Source: Pseudomonadota bacterium
Lineage (GTDB): Bacteria; Planctomycetota; UBA8108; UBA1146
Direction: 5' to 3'
Assembly (NCBI GenBank): GCA_017859655.1
Contig: JAFMMO010000008.1
Span: 1-40,248, forward strand
DNA: 40,248 bases
Shown: one piece after another, positions 27,040-34,890 of the stretch
Position numbering within the stretch: the first letter of the stretch is position 1
Layout of the letters: every line of letters begins with the position of its first letter
The notes under the pieces: generated by a model
What the model was told of the DNA's origin: nothing
What the model saw: the letters and a program-made list of their open reading frames with translations, nothing else
Databases searched by the model: none
Program-made: the position numbers and the translations under genes

Positions 27040-27048
27040 GGCGGGGGG

Positions 27049-27534
27049 CTACTCGAAGACGAGGTTCTGACCCGCGCCCAGGAGTCGCTCGTAGGTGGTC
27101 CCGTCGGCGCTCTCGATCGGGGAGAAGCCGCGGGCATCCGCCCAGCGAGCCACAGCTTCGTCATCGCAGCGGAGGCGAACCCGGCGGAAGTTCCCATCCG
27201 CGTGGGCGAGGATGACCTGCAGAAGCGCGGAGCCGACTCCGGAGCGGCGCATCTCCTCGAGGATGTAGAGGTGGCGGATCCGCCCCGCGGTCGAGCCCTG
27301 GGTCGAGCTCGGGTCGACGGAGATCCCGCCGAGCCCGATGAGTCGGTCTCCCACCCGCACCTCGAAGAATGCCTCCTCCGGTCGGGAGAAGTCGCTCTCT
27401 CCGGACTCCCAGTCCTCCACGAGGCCGGTGAGGTGGCCTCCCCCGGCGCCGGTGTCCTCCTGCCGCAGCAGCTCGATCCCGGCGGGAGGTGAGTCGATCC
27501 GTCCAATGGCGAGGAGTCTCTGAGGGGTCGGCAT
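27049..27534 (-). CDS. GNAT-family N-acetyltransferase
   Basis: 161 residues. The acetyl-CoA-binding motif A is RHLYILEEMRRSGVGSALLQ (the RRxGxGxxL pyrophosphate loop). It is preceded by the strand DRLIGLGGISVDP and followed by RLRCDDEAVARWADARGFSPI (motif B with the GF turn). The substrate is unknown. ATG 27534 has AAGGGAG about 7 bases upstream. It converges on the FNT gene, 9 bases between stops, and lies 81 bases after the gene for a small membrane protein on the same strand, with which it may be co-transcribed. Confidence 0.88.
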   Translation of the reverse strand: MPTPQRLLAIGRIDSPPAGIELLRQEDTGAGGGHLTGLVEDWESGESDFSRPEEAFFEVRVGDRLIGLGGISVDPSSTQGSTAGRIRHLYILEEMRRSGVGSALLQVILAHADGNFRRVRLRCDDEAVARWADARGFSPIESADGTTYERLLGAGQNLVFE

Positions 27535-27615
27535 CGCTGGCTCCCTTGGCGGTCCGAAGAGGGGACCGACCCGGCGCCGGCCCTCTCTCTTCTTCGGCTC
27601 ACCCCGCGTCCTGCT

Positions 27616-28140
27616 CTACCGGAACTTCCCGGACGCGGTCCCCGCCGCCTCAGCTCGCTCCCGCCGCCTCCTCTCCTCCTCCGCGAATCGGACCAGCTCA
27701 TCGGGGATCGAAGGCCACTCCTGATCGGCGGCGCCCCACAGCCAGGGAGGCTCGGAGCGCAGCTCGGTGTCGAGGACCATCTCGAGCTCGAGGCGCGTCT
27801 GCTGGAGGACCGTCCCGTCCGGGCTCCAGAGGGTGGTCCGGACCCTGCCCCCCTCGTCCGCCTGGGTCTCCTGAACCAGATACCCGGTCTCGGGGTGCCA
27901 GACGCGCAGGCCTCCGACCTCGGCGACCCCGGGGCCCCGCCCCCGGGGCACGCGCTGCCAGCCGGGGCAGTGCACCCCATGAACCACCCGGATCACGGGG
28001 TGGATGTCCCAGCGCCAGTGCTCGAGCGCCCCGGGGCCGTAGGCCAGGGTGCCGACGGCGAGGAGCAGAAGGAGCACGGCTCCCAGAGTCAGGCCGGGTC
28101 GGGGACGGCGATCCGCCACGATCTCCTCCGGTGCGCTCAT
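27616..28140 (-). CDS. Small single-pass membrane protein
   Basis: 174 residues. A short cytoplasmic start (MSAPEEIVADRRPRPG) is followed by one membrane segment (LTLGAVLLLLLAVGTLAYG) and an extracytoplasmic domain. That domain has tryptophan-rich strands (HWRWDIHPVIRVVHG, LRVWHPETGYLVQE, LWSPDGTVLQQTRLELE), a pattern like MORN/YwqK-type strand repeats. It ends in a charged helix rich in arginine and glutamate (EEERRRRERAEA). I do not recognise a family. ATG 28140 has GGAGG 9 bases upstream; the track start at 28227 extends into the promoter region. It is divergent from the giant repeat protein gene. TGTAAGCT (complement of 28173-28180) could be its -10 region. Confidence 0.75.
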   Translation of the reverse strand: MSAPEEIVADRRPRPGLTLGAVLLLLLAVGTLAYGPGALEHWRWDIHPVIRVVHGVHCPGWQRVPRGRGPGVAEVGGLRVWHPETGYLVQETQADEGGRVRTTLWSPDGTVLQQTRLELEMVLDTELRSEPPWLWGAADQEWPSIPDELVRFAEEERRRRERAEAAGTASGKFR

Positions 28141-28471
28141 GACGATGGACCTCCAACGCTGGGGAAAGGCAGAGCTTACACGAAACCTAACTTCCTTCGC
28201 CGATTCATCTTGAGAGGGGGACCGCAATCGGCCGAGGGGATCCTCCCGCTTCCGGGATAGGTCGTTGCGCAGGCCCGATTGTCATGTTGTCATGTTAGTC
28301 GCTATGCGACCGTCGTGGCTGCGACGGTAGTTCTGGCTCGATAGTAACGACAAACGACTCGAGAAGATTATCGGCGCTCCCGATCGGGGGCGCGCGAGGT
28401 GGTTCCTCACTCACGCCGGAGTCCGGAGTGAAGGGGGGACGCCTGTCGATCTATGAAAGCGAGGCCCGCTG
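28141..28471. other. Divergent control region upstream of the giant protein gene
   Basis: This 331-base gap is relatively AT-rich between about 28270 and 28370. It contains the repeat cluster at 28281-28328, an AACGACAAACGACTCGAG stretch and, near the gene, CCGGAGTCCGGAG. There is no ATG in frame with the giant protein here, and the frame is closed by TGA at 28454, which forces a start at GTG 28472 or CTG 28469. I see no gene in it. Confidence 0.5.
28281..28328. promoter_or_regulatory. Repeat-rich regulatory element upstream of the giant protein
   Basis: GTCATGTT occurs twice in tandem (28281-28296). It runs into GTTAGTCGC (28294-28302), whose GTCGC pairs with GCGAC (28306-28310). Next is ACCGTCG/CGACGGT (28309-28315 with 28322-28328). 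GTTAGTCGC also occurs at 13557-13565 before the peroxidase, again with an inverted partner. Confidence 0.45.
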
Positions 28472-31400
28472 GTGTCCGTACACAGCATCTCCCTGTCCTC
28501 CCCTCTCTCCGGGCGTCGCGCGCGACGGCTCGGGGCGCTGAGCGTCTGCCTCCTCCTCCTCGGCGCCGTCGGCGCCTCCTCGATCCGGGCAGAGGAGAAC
28601 GACAACACCGCCTGCACCCAGATCGCCGCGAGCGAGCACTTCGCGGTCGAGCTCATCGGGACGGAGTACCTCCCCGACGAGACGAGCGTCTGGAACTACG
28701 CGGTGACCTGGGACGGCATCGGGCCGGTGCTTGACCGCTTCATGCTGAAGCTCTGTCACGATGCGGATGTCGTCGAGGCGAGCCCGGCGGGGAGCTGGGT
28801 CGGCTACAGCGGCGAGATGGGACTCTACGGGATCAAGTGGAACACGAGCGGGATCACCTTCGAGCCCGGGATCCCGGTGCTCTTCAGCGTCACCCTCGAC
28901 GATGCCTACCTGATGTCGAGGACGAAGGTCTCCCTCAAGGCGGGCGACTACCCGCAGCAGCTTCACATCTGCGGGCCGAGCAAGTACTGCACCGAGGTCG
29001 AGTTCCCCCCGCAGGACCTGATCTGCACCCTCGACCCCTGCACGTGCGAGACCTTCCTCAGCTGGACCAACATCGGCTACTACGACCTGATCAACATCCG
29101 GGTGGACGGGGTCCTCGTGCAGACCCTCCCCGGGAGCGCGACCTCGACCACGCTCACCGTCGGCACCGGTGCCCACCTCATCGAGGTGACCGGGGTCGAG
29201 GACGAGGACTACGACGGGGTGTACGACCACTGCGGCGAGTACAGCCCCCACTCGGGAGGCCGCTTCAGCGAGGATGACCCTGACGAGCCGGACTACGAGG
29301 ACGATGAGGACGATGAGGACGACTACGAGGAGGGATGCGAGGATGACGAGGAGACCGATCCCGCCACCTGCATCGTCGTCTGCCCGGAGCTGACCCCAGC
29401 CTCCCCCTCCGCCCTCAGCTGCACCCCCGACCCGCTCACCTGCGCGGTCGACATCCAGTGGACGAACGAGCGTGTCTACACCGAGCTCGTCCTCTCCGTC
29501 GACGGCGTCCCCTACGCGACCCTCCCCGGGGATGCCACCTCCTTCACCCTGACGGAGGCGCTGGTCGGGTACCACTCCGTCTGCCTCAACGGAACCGACG
29601 ACTGCGGGCTCCCGTTCCCCGAGGTCTGCTGCAGCTTCTCCTGCGACGACCCGATCCCGCCCCCGGTCAACGATCTCCAGTGCCTGATCATCGACCCGTG
29701 CGACTGCTCCTTCTCCGTCTCCTGGACGAACGGAGCCGCGGACTACGACGTGATCCGGATCTTCGTCGACGGAGAGCTGATCACGACGCTGCCGGGCAAC
29801 GCCCGAAACGCGATCGTCTCCCCGACCGGTGGCCTCGACCCGATCCTCCTCCCCGGCGCGACCTCCAGCATCTGCATCGTGCCCGAGCGCAACGGCTACA
29901 CCGGGGACCAGACCTGCTGCTCCCTCACCTGCGAGGAGATCCCGAACGGCGCCCCGATGGCGCTGAGCTGCGATGCGCCGCCCGCCCCGGAGTGCACCGC
30001 GGACATCTACTGGCTGAACAGCGGAGACTACTCGACCATCGAGATCCTCCTCGACGGGATGCTCTACGCGACCCTGCCCGGCACCAGCCAGTCCGCCAGC
30101 GTGGCGATCCCCGAGCTCGGACCCCATGAGATCTGCGTCCGCGCGACCACGATCTGCGACGAGCTGCTCCCCGATGTCTGCTGCACGGTCGAGTGCATCG
30201 GGCCGCCGGACCCGATCAACACGCTGATGTGCACCCTCGATGACATCTGCACCTGCGAGTTCTCCCTCACCTGGATGAACGGGAACACGGACTACGACAC
30301 GATCCAGGTCCTCATCGATGGGGTCCTGCACGAGGAGCTCCCCGGCACCGCCACCAGCCTGCCCCTGAGCCTCTTCACCGAGGGCCCCGCGAACATCTGC
30401 CTGGTCCCGGAGCGCTACGGCCTCCTCGGTCAGGCGACCTGCTGCGTCGTCGACTGCCCGGGAATCCCGAACGACGCGGTCGAGGGGCTGACCTGCACGC
30501 CGGACCCCCTGACCTGCGTCTTCACCGCGAGCTGGAGCAACCCGGCCCCCTACACCCTGATCGAGGTGTCCCTCGACGGAGCGGTGATCGCGACCCTCCC
30601 CGGTGATGCGACCAGCTACGACTTCATGTCCCCGCTCACGGGTCCGCACCAGATCTGCGTGACCGCGACCACCATCTGCGGCGAGCTCTCCGCCCCCGCC
30701 TGCTGCGAGATCGACTGCACGATCCCGCCGCCCGACCCGGTCCTCGATCTCGTGTGCGGCGCGGTCGATCCGTGCACCTGCACGCTGGACCTCAGCTGGA
30801 CCAACGCCGAGTCGAACTACGATTCGATCCAGATCCTCATCGACGGCGTGCTCGACCAGACCATCGCCGGCTCGGCGACGACCGCGGCGATCGCGCTGCC
30901 GAGTCCCGACGACTACTCGCTCTGCGTCATCCCGATCCGCAACGGCGTGTCCGGAACCGCGAGCTGCTGCTCGGCGACCTGCCCGGTCACCGACCCGATC
31001 CCGCCGACCGTCCTCGAGTGCATCGTCGATGCCGTCTCCTGCAACGCGACGATCAACTGGATGAACAACTCGCTCTACTCCCAGGTGGAGGTGCGGCTGA
31101 ACGGCATCGTCGACCAGGTCGTCCCGGGCGCGAACGGGTCCGCGACGGTCCTGCTCACCTACCCGGGTGCGAACACCCTCTCGATCGTCGCCACCACCGT
31201 CTGCGGCGTGGTGACCGAGGAGGTCTCCTGCATCGTGTCCTGCCCGCAGCTCGAGCCCGACCCGGTCGGAAACCTCACCTGCACCCTGGCCGATGTCTGC
31301 ACCTGCACCTACGACCTGAGCTGGACGAACGAGGGCCCCTGGGCGTACGACTCCATCCGCGTCAACATCGACGGCGTGCTCGTCCAGACCCTTCCGGGCA

Positions 31401-33361
31401 GCGCGACCATGACCTCGCTGTCGGTGGGGGCGCCGGGTGCCTACGAGATCTGCCTGATCCCGGTGGTGAACGCGGTGGACGGCGATCCCGCCTGCTGCGG
31501 CGTGGACTGCCCGGATGTCCCGCTCCTGGCTCCGAACGGCATCACCGCCACGGTCGGCGACCACCCGACCTGCGCGACCGCCCTCGAGTGGCAGAACAAC
31601 TCCGACTACTCCCAGATCGTCGTCTCCATCGACGGGGCGCCCGTGGCGACCCTGCCCGGCACCTCGACCACCACCACGGTCAACCTGCCCGGCCCGGGGC
31701 TGCGGACGATCTGCCTCACCGCGACGACGATCTGCGGGGTCGAGCTGAGCCCGACCTGCATCGACGCGGAGTGCTTCTTCCCGCCCACGGCTCCGACCGC
31801 CGTCACCTGCACCCTCACCGATGTCTGCATGTGCCTCGGCACCGTCACCTGGATGAACACCGAGGCGGACTATGACGCGATCGAGGTCACCGTCGACGGG
31901 GTCCTCATCGCGACGCTCCCGGGGAACGCCGACAACGCCACCGTCATGCTGCCGCAGCCGGGGACCTCGAGCGTCTGCGTCACGGCGATCCGGAACGGGC
32001 TGAGCTCGGATGCGGCCTGCTGCTCGCTCGAGTGCGCGGGTCCGCCGCCGGTGACCGGTCCGGCCGCCGTGACCTGCTCGACGGGTCCCTGGCCGGGCTG
32101 CGAGACCACGGTCTCCTGGACGAACACCAGCCTCTACTCCCAGATCGTGGTGACCCTCGGCGGGGTCGTCATCGCGACCCTCCCCGGCGACGCGACGATG
32201 ACGACGGTCGCCCTCTCCACTCCCGGACTGCAGGAGATCTGCCTGATCGCGACGACGATCTGCGGGGATGAGGCGGCTCCGAGCTGCTGCCCGGCGGAGT
32301 GCATCTTCCCGCCCGATCCGATCGGGGGTCTGAGCTGCCTGATCGACTCCGACCCCTGCTCCGGCTCCATCTCGTGGATGAACGGGAACACCGACTACGA
32401 CTCCATCGAGGTCACTCTCGACGGGGCGGCGTACGCGACCCTCCCGGGTGGTGCCACCACCATCGAGTACGGGACGCTGGAGCCCGGACCTCACACCTTC
32501 TGCTTCACCGCGGTGCGGGCCGGCCTCGCCTCCGAGGAGCTCTGCTGCACCATCGACTGCCCGCTCCCGCCGCCGGCTCCGACCGGCGTCCAGTGCACGA
32601 TCGACGACAGCTGCCTCTGTCTCGGGACGCTGAGCTGGATGAACGCCGCCGGTGACTACGACGCGATCGAGATCCGCTCGGACGGGATCCTGATCGACAC
32701 CCTCCCCGGGTCGGCGACGAGCACGAGCGTGTCGATCGAGGTCGGGGCGAAGAACCTCTGCGTGACCGCGGTGCGGAACGCCCTCTCCTCGGCGGACGCC
32801 TGCTGCCTCCTCGAGTGCCCCGGGCCGCCGGCGCCCCAGGCCCCCTCCGGCCTGAGCTGCACGATCGTGAATGCGGACAGCTGCACCGTCGAGGTGACCT
32901 GGTTCAACCCCCAGACCTACTCCGGGCTCGAGGTCCTCGTGAACGGCGTCTCCTACGCGACCCTCGCCGGGGATGCGACCTCCGCGACGGTGAACCTGAT
33001 GGACATGAGCGCGGACATCTGCGTGGTGGGCACGACCTCCTGCGGCGATGCCACCGACCCGGCCTGCTGCTCGGTCCAGTGCTTCAACCCGTTCAGGCGG
33101 GGTGACTGCAACCTCGACGGGTTCATCGACATCGCGGACGGGATCTTCGTGGTGCGGTTCCTCTTCAACGGCTTCGAGCCGTCGAGCTGCCTCGATGCCT
33201 GCAACTTCAACGACGACGCGCTCATCGACATCGCGGACACCATCTACGCCATGAGCTATATCTTCCTGGGAGGCACGCCGCCCCCCGCGCCCCTCACCGA
33301 GTGCGGGGTCGACGCCGTCAATCCGATCGGCTGCGACAACTTCCCCGAATGCGACCTATAG
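28472..33361 (+). CDS. Giant secreted cysteine-rich FN3-like repeat protein with dockerin-like tail
   Basis: 1629 residues. The signal peptide (RRARRLGALSVCLLLLGAVGASSIRA|EEN) is followed by a unique domain of about 135 residues (FAVELIGTEYLPDETSVWNYAVTW...). Then come 15 FN3-like repeats of about 90 residues (residues 182-1537). Each has the outline LxCTxDxCxCxxxxSWxN...YDxIxVxxDGxxxxTLPGxAT...ICxxxx...CCxxxC, with five or six cysteines that presumably form disulfides outside the cell. A strongly acidic insert (DYEDDEDDEDDYEEG) interrupts the end of repeat 1. The C-terminus is a dockerin-like double EF-hand (RGDCNLDGFIDIADGI, ACNFNDDALIDIADTI) with PPAPLTECG...CDNFPECDL. It is likely an extracellular fibre or adhesin. 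GTG 28472 has GCGAGG upstream; ATG 28453 is out of frame. It ends before a strong terminator. Confidence 0.9.
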   Translation: MSVHSISLSSPLSGRRARRLGALSVCLLLLGAVGASSIRAEENDNTACTQIAASEHFAVELIGTEYLPDETSVWNYAVTWDGIGPVLDRFMLKLCHDADVVEASPAGSWVGYSGEMGLYGIKWNTSGITFEPGIPVLFSVTLDDAYLMSRTKVSLKAGDYPQQLHICGPSKYCTEVEFPPQDLICTLDPCTCETFLSWTNIGYYDLINIRVDGVLVQTLPGSATSTTLTVGTGAHLIEVTGVEDEDYDGVYDHCGEYSPHSGGRFSEDDPDEPDYEDDEDDEDDYEEGCEDDEETDPATCIVVCPELTPASPSALSCTPDPLTCAVDIQWTNERVYTELVLSVDGVPYATLPGDATSFTLTEALVGYHSVCLNGTDDCGLPFPEVCCSFSCDDPIPPPVNDLQCLIIDPCDCSFSVSWTNGAADYDVIRIFVDGELITTLPGNARNAIVSPTGGLDPILLPGATSSICIVPERNGYTGDQTCCSLTCEEIPNGAPMALSCDAPPAPECTADIYWLNSGDYSTIEILLDGMLYATLPGTSQSASVAIPELGPHEICVRATTICDELLPDVCCTVECIGPPDPINTLMCTLDDICTCEFSLTWMNGNTDYDTIQVLIDGVLHEELPGTATSLPLSLFTEGPANICLVPERYGLLGQATCCVVDCPGIPNDAVEGLTCTPDPLTCVFTASWSNPAPYTLIEVSLDGAVIATLPGDATSYDFMSPLTGPHQICVTATTICGELSAPACCEIDCTIPPPDPVLDLVCGAVDPCTCTLDLSWTNAESNYDSIQILIDGVLDQTIAGSATTAAIALPSPDDYSLCVIPIRNGVSGTASCCSATCPVTDPIPPTVLECIVDAVSCNATINWMNNSLYSQVEVRLNGIVDQVVPGANGSATVLLTYPGANTLSIVATTVCGVVTEEVSCIVSCPQLEPDPVGNLTCTLADVCTCTYDLSWTNEGPWAYDSIRVNIDGVLVQTLPGSATMTSLSVGAPGAYEICLIPVVNAVDGDPACCGVDCPDVPLLAPNGITATVGDHPTCATALEWQNNSDYSQIVVSIDGAPVATLPGTSTTTTVNLPGPGLRTICLTATTICGVELSPTCIDAECFFPPTAPTAVTCTLTDVCMCLGTVTWMNTEADYDAIEVTVDGVLIATLPGNADNATVMLPQPGTSSVCVTAIRNGLSSDAACCSLECAGPPPVTGPAAVTCSTGPWPGCETTVSWTNTSLYSQIVVTLGGVVIATLPGDATMTTVALSTPGLQEICLIATTICGDEAAPSCCPAECIFPPDPIGGLSCLIDSDPCSGSISWMNGNTDYDSIEVTLDGAAYATLPGGATTIEYGTLEPGPHTFCFTAVRAGLASEELCCTIDCPLPPPAPTGVQCTIDDSCLCLGTLSWMNAAGDYDAIEIRSDGILIDTLPGSATSTSVSIEVGAKNLCVTAVRNALSSADACCLLECPGPPAPQAPSGLSCTIVNADSCTVEVTWFNPQTYSGLEVLVNGVSYATLAGDATSATVNLMDMSADICVVGTTSCGDATDPACCSVQCFNPFRRGDCNLDGFIDIADGIFVVRFLFNGFEPSSCLDACNFNDDALIDIADTIYAMSYIFLGGTPPPAPLTECGVDAVNPIGCDNFPECDL
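29015..33082 (+). repeat. 15 tandem coding repeats (about 270 bases each) in two alternating types
   Basis: Repeats start near LICTLDPCTC, ALSCTPDPLTC, LQCLIIDPCDC and so on. Type A has YDxIxVxIDG and a xRNGLSxxAxCC ending (repeats 1, 3, 5, 7, 9, 11, 13, 14). Type B has YSxIxVxLDG and TTICGxxxxPxCC (2, 4, 6, 8, 10, 12, 15). The TTICG codons recur about every 515-530 bases (near 30150, 30665, 31190, 31720, 32250), showing a two-repeat higher-order unit. Confidence 0.88.
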
Positions 33362-33407
33362 AACCGTGGATCGGGACCGGTCCACCGACCGGACTGAGCC
33401 ATCCTTG

Positions 33408-33439
33408 AGCACGGCTCCGGAGCGATCCGGGGCCGTGCT
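33408..33439 (+). terminator. Terminator after the giant protein gene
   Basis: AGCACGGC-T-CCGGA-GCGA-TCCGG-G-GCCGTGCT, a 14-pair stem with one T-G wobble, followed by TCGTTC. It lies 46 bases after the stop. Confidence 0.85.
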
Positions 33440-33474
33440 TCGTTCATCCGGAGCCGCCTCCGAGGTCCTTTTCC

Positions 33475-33503
33475 TTGTCGAGTGGGCGCTCCCGGCGTAG
33501 CTT
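33475..33503 (+). promoter_or_regulatory. Promoter-like element of the amidohydrolase operon
   Basis: TTGTCG (33475-33480), 17-base spacer, TAGCTT (33498-33503), 31 bases before the GTG start. The TAGCTT box is identical to that before lipoprotein paralog 1. Confidence 0.55.
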
Positions 33504-33534
33504 CGATCCGCGACAGACACGAAGGGAGTCGATC

Positions 33535-34890
33535 GTGAGACGACACGACATCCGCGCGAGCCGGAGCCCGCTCCGGCGCCTCCGCCCCGTCCTCCTCCTG
33601 CCCCTCGCCTTCGGAGTCGCCCTGACCCTCGCGACGGAGGATCCGGGGGGGCCGATCGCCTACTCCGGAGCCACGATCATCCCCGTCGACGGTCCACCGA
33701 TCCCCAACGGCGTGATGGTGGTGAACGACGGGAGGATCACCGCGCTCGGGCCGGCGGAGACGACCCTGCTCCCCGCCGGTGGGACGGTGGTGGACCTCTC
33801 CGGTCGCACCCTCATCCCCGGACTCATCTGCACGCACAGCCATCTGGGGCGCGGGGGAGGCGGAGACTCCGCCGGACCGATCCAGCCGGAGGCGGACATC
33901 TTCGAGGCGGTGAACATCCGCAACGCCGGGTTCCGGCGCGCGGTCGCCGGGGGTCTGACGACGATCAACGTGATGCCCGGCTCGGGGCATCTGATCTCGG
34001 GGCAGACCACCTACCTGAAGCTCCGGGATGGCAACACCATCGACGACCTCGTCCTGCGCGACGCCGACGGACTGCGGCTCGGCGGGCTGAAGATGGCGAA
34101 CGGGACGAACTCCCTCCGCGGCGCTCCCTTCCCCGGCACCCGCGCAAAGTCGGCGGCGCTCGTCCGCGCGAAGTACCTCGCGGCGCGAGAGTACGCCGAG
34201 AAGATCGCGCGCGCCGCCGGCGACCCGGAGAAGCTGCCGTCGCGCGATCTCTCCCTCGAGCCGCTCGTCGAGGCGATGGCGGGGAAGCGGGTGGTCCATC
34301 ACCACACCCATCGGCACGACGACATCCTGACCGTGCTGCGACTGGCGAACGAGTTCGGGTTCCGGGTCGTGCTCCACCACGTGAGCGAGGCGTGGAAGGT
34401 CGCGGATGAGATCGCCGCGGCCGGAGCGGCCTGCTCGCTGATCCTCATCGACAGCCCGGGCGGGAAGCTGGAAGCCCGGGACATCGACTACCGCAACGGG
34501 GCGATCCTCGAGTCCCGGCGGGTCCCCGTGGCGTTCCACACCGACGACTGGATCACCGACAGCCGTCTCTTCCTCCGCATGGCGGCGCTCGCCGTCCGCG
34601 CCGGCATGACCCGGGAGGGCGCGCTGCGGGCGCTGACCCTCTCCGGCGCGGAGATGCTCGACCTCGAGGCGCGCACCGGCTCGCTGACGGTCGGCAAGGA
34701 CGCGGACTTCGTCGTCCTCGATGGGGACCCCTTCAGCGTCTACACGAAGGTCCTCGCCACCTACGTCGAGGGACGGAAGGTCTTCGACCGATCGGTGCCC
34801 GAGGACCTCCTCTTCGCAGAAGGGGGCCGCGGGGCGGGGGATGACCAGACCTTCCAGGGATGCTGCATGGGAAGGCAGGGAGCGCGATGA
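33535..34890 (+). CDS. Exported amidohydrolase (imidazolonepropionase/prolidase-like)
   Basis: 451 residues. The signal region (RRLRPVLLLPLAFGVALTLA) precedes an amidohydrolase-superfamily TIM barrel. Metal ligands are visible: LIPGLICTHSHLG (HxH on strand 1), VVHHHTHRHDD (strand 5 region), RVVLHHVSEAW (strand 6) and the catalytic aspartate in VAFHTDDW (strand 8). The small beta-sandwich composite domain is formed by IAYSGATIIPVDGPPIPNGV and the C-terminal GSLTVGKDADFVVLDGDPF. Family members hydrolyse C-N bonds of cyclic amides or dipeptides; the substrate is unknown. GTG 33535 has AAGGGAG 6 bases upstream. The stop overlaps the ATG of a paralogous gene (ATGA), so they are coupled. The C-terminus ends in an unusual cysteine pair (FQGCCMGRQGAR). 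Confidence 0.9.
   Translation: MRRHDIRASRSPLRRLRPVLLLPLAFGVALTLATEDPGGPIAYSGATIIPVDGPPIPNGVMVVNDGRITALGPAETTLLPAGGTVVDLSGRTLIPGLICTHSHLGRGGGGDSAGPIQPEADIFEAVNIRNAGFRRAVAGGLTTINVMPGSGHLISGQTTYLKLRDGNTIDDLVLRDADGLRLGGLKMANGTNSLRGAPFPGTRAKSAALVRAKYLAAREYAEKIARAAGDPEKLPSRDLSLEPLVEAMAGKRVVHHHTHRHDDILTVLRLANEFGFRVVLHHVSEAWKVADEIAAAGAACSLILIDSPGGKLEARDIDYRNGAILESRRVPVAFHTDDWITDSRLFLRMAALAVRAGMTREGALRALTLSGAEMLDLEARTGSLTVGKDADFVVLDGDPFSVYTKVLATYVEGRKVFDRSVPEDLLFAEGGRGAGDDQTFQGCCMGRQGAR

Noticed and set aside
28453-28734. ATG-started 93-residue ORF at the beginning of the giant gene
   Set aside because: It is in another frame and arginine-rich; the signal peptide is only in the GTG 28472 frame.
28451-32494. 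1347-residue minus-strand ORF opposite the giant protein
   Set aside because: It is a GC-bias shadow. Its translation is arginine/aspartate/glycine-rich, has no domains and its periodicity simply mirrors the plus-strand repeats, which carry the signal peptide and family motifs.
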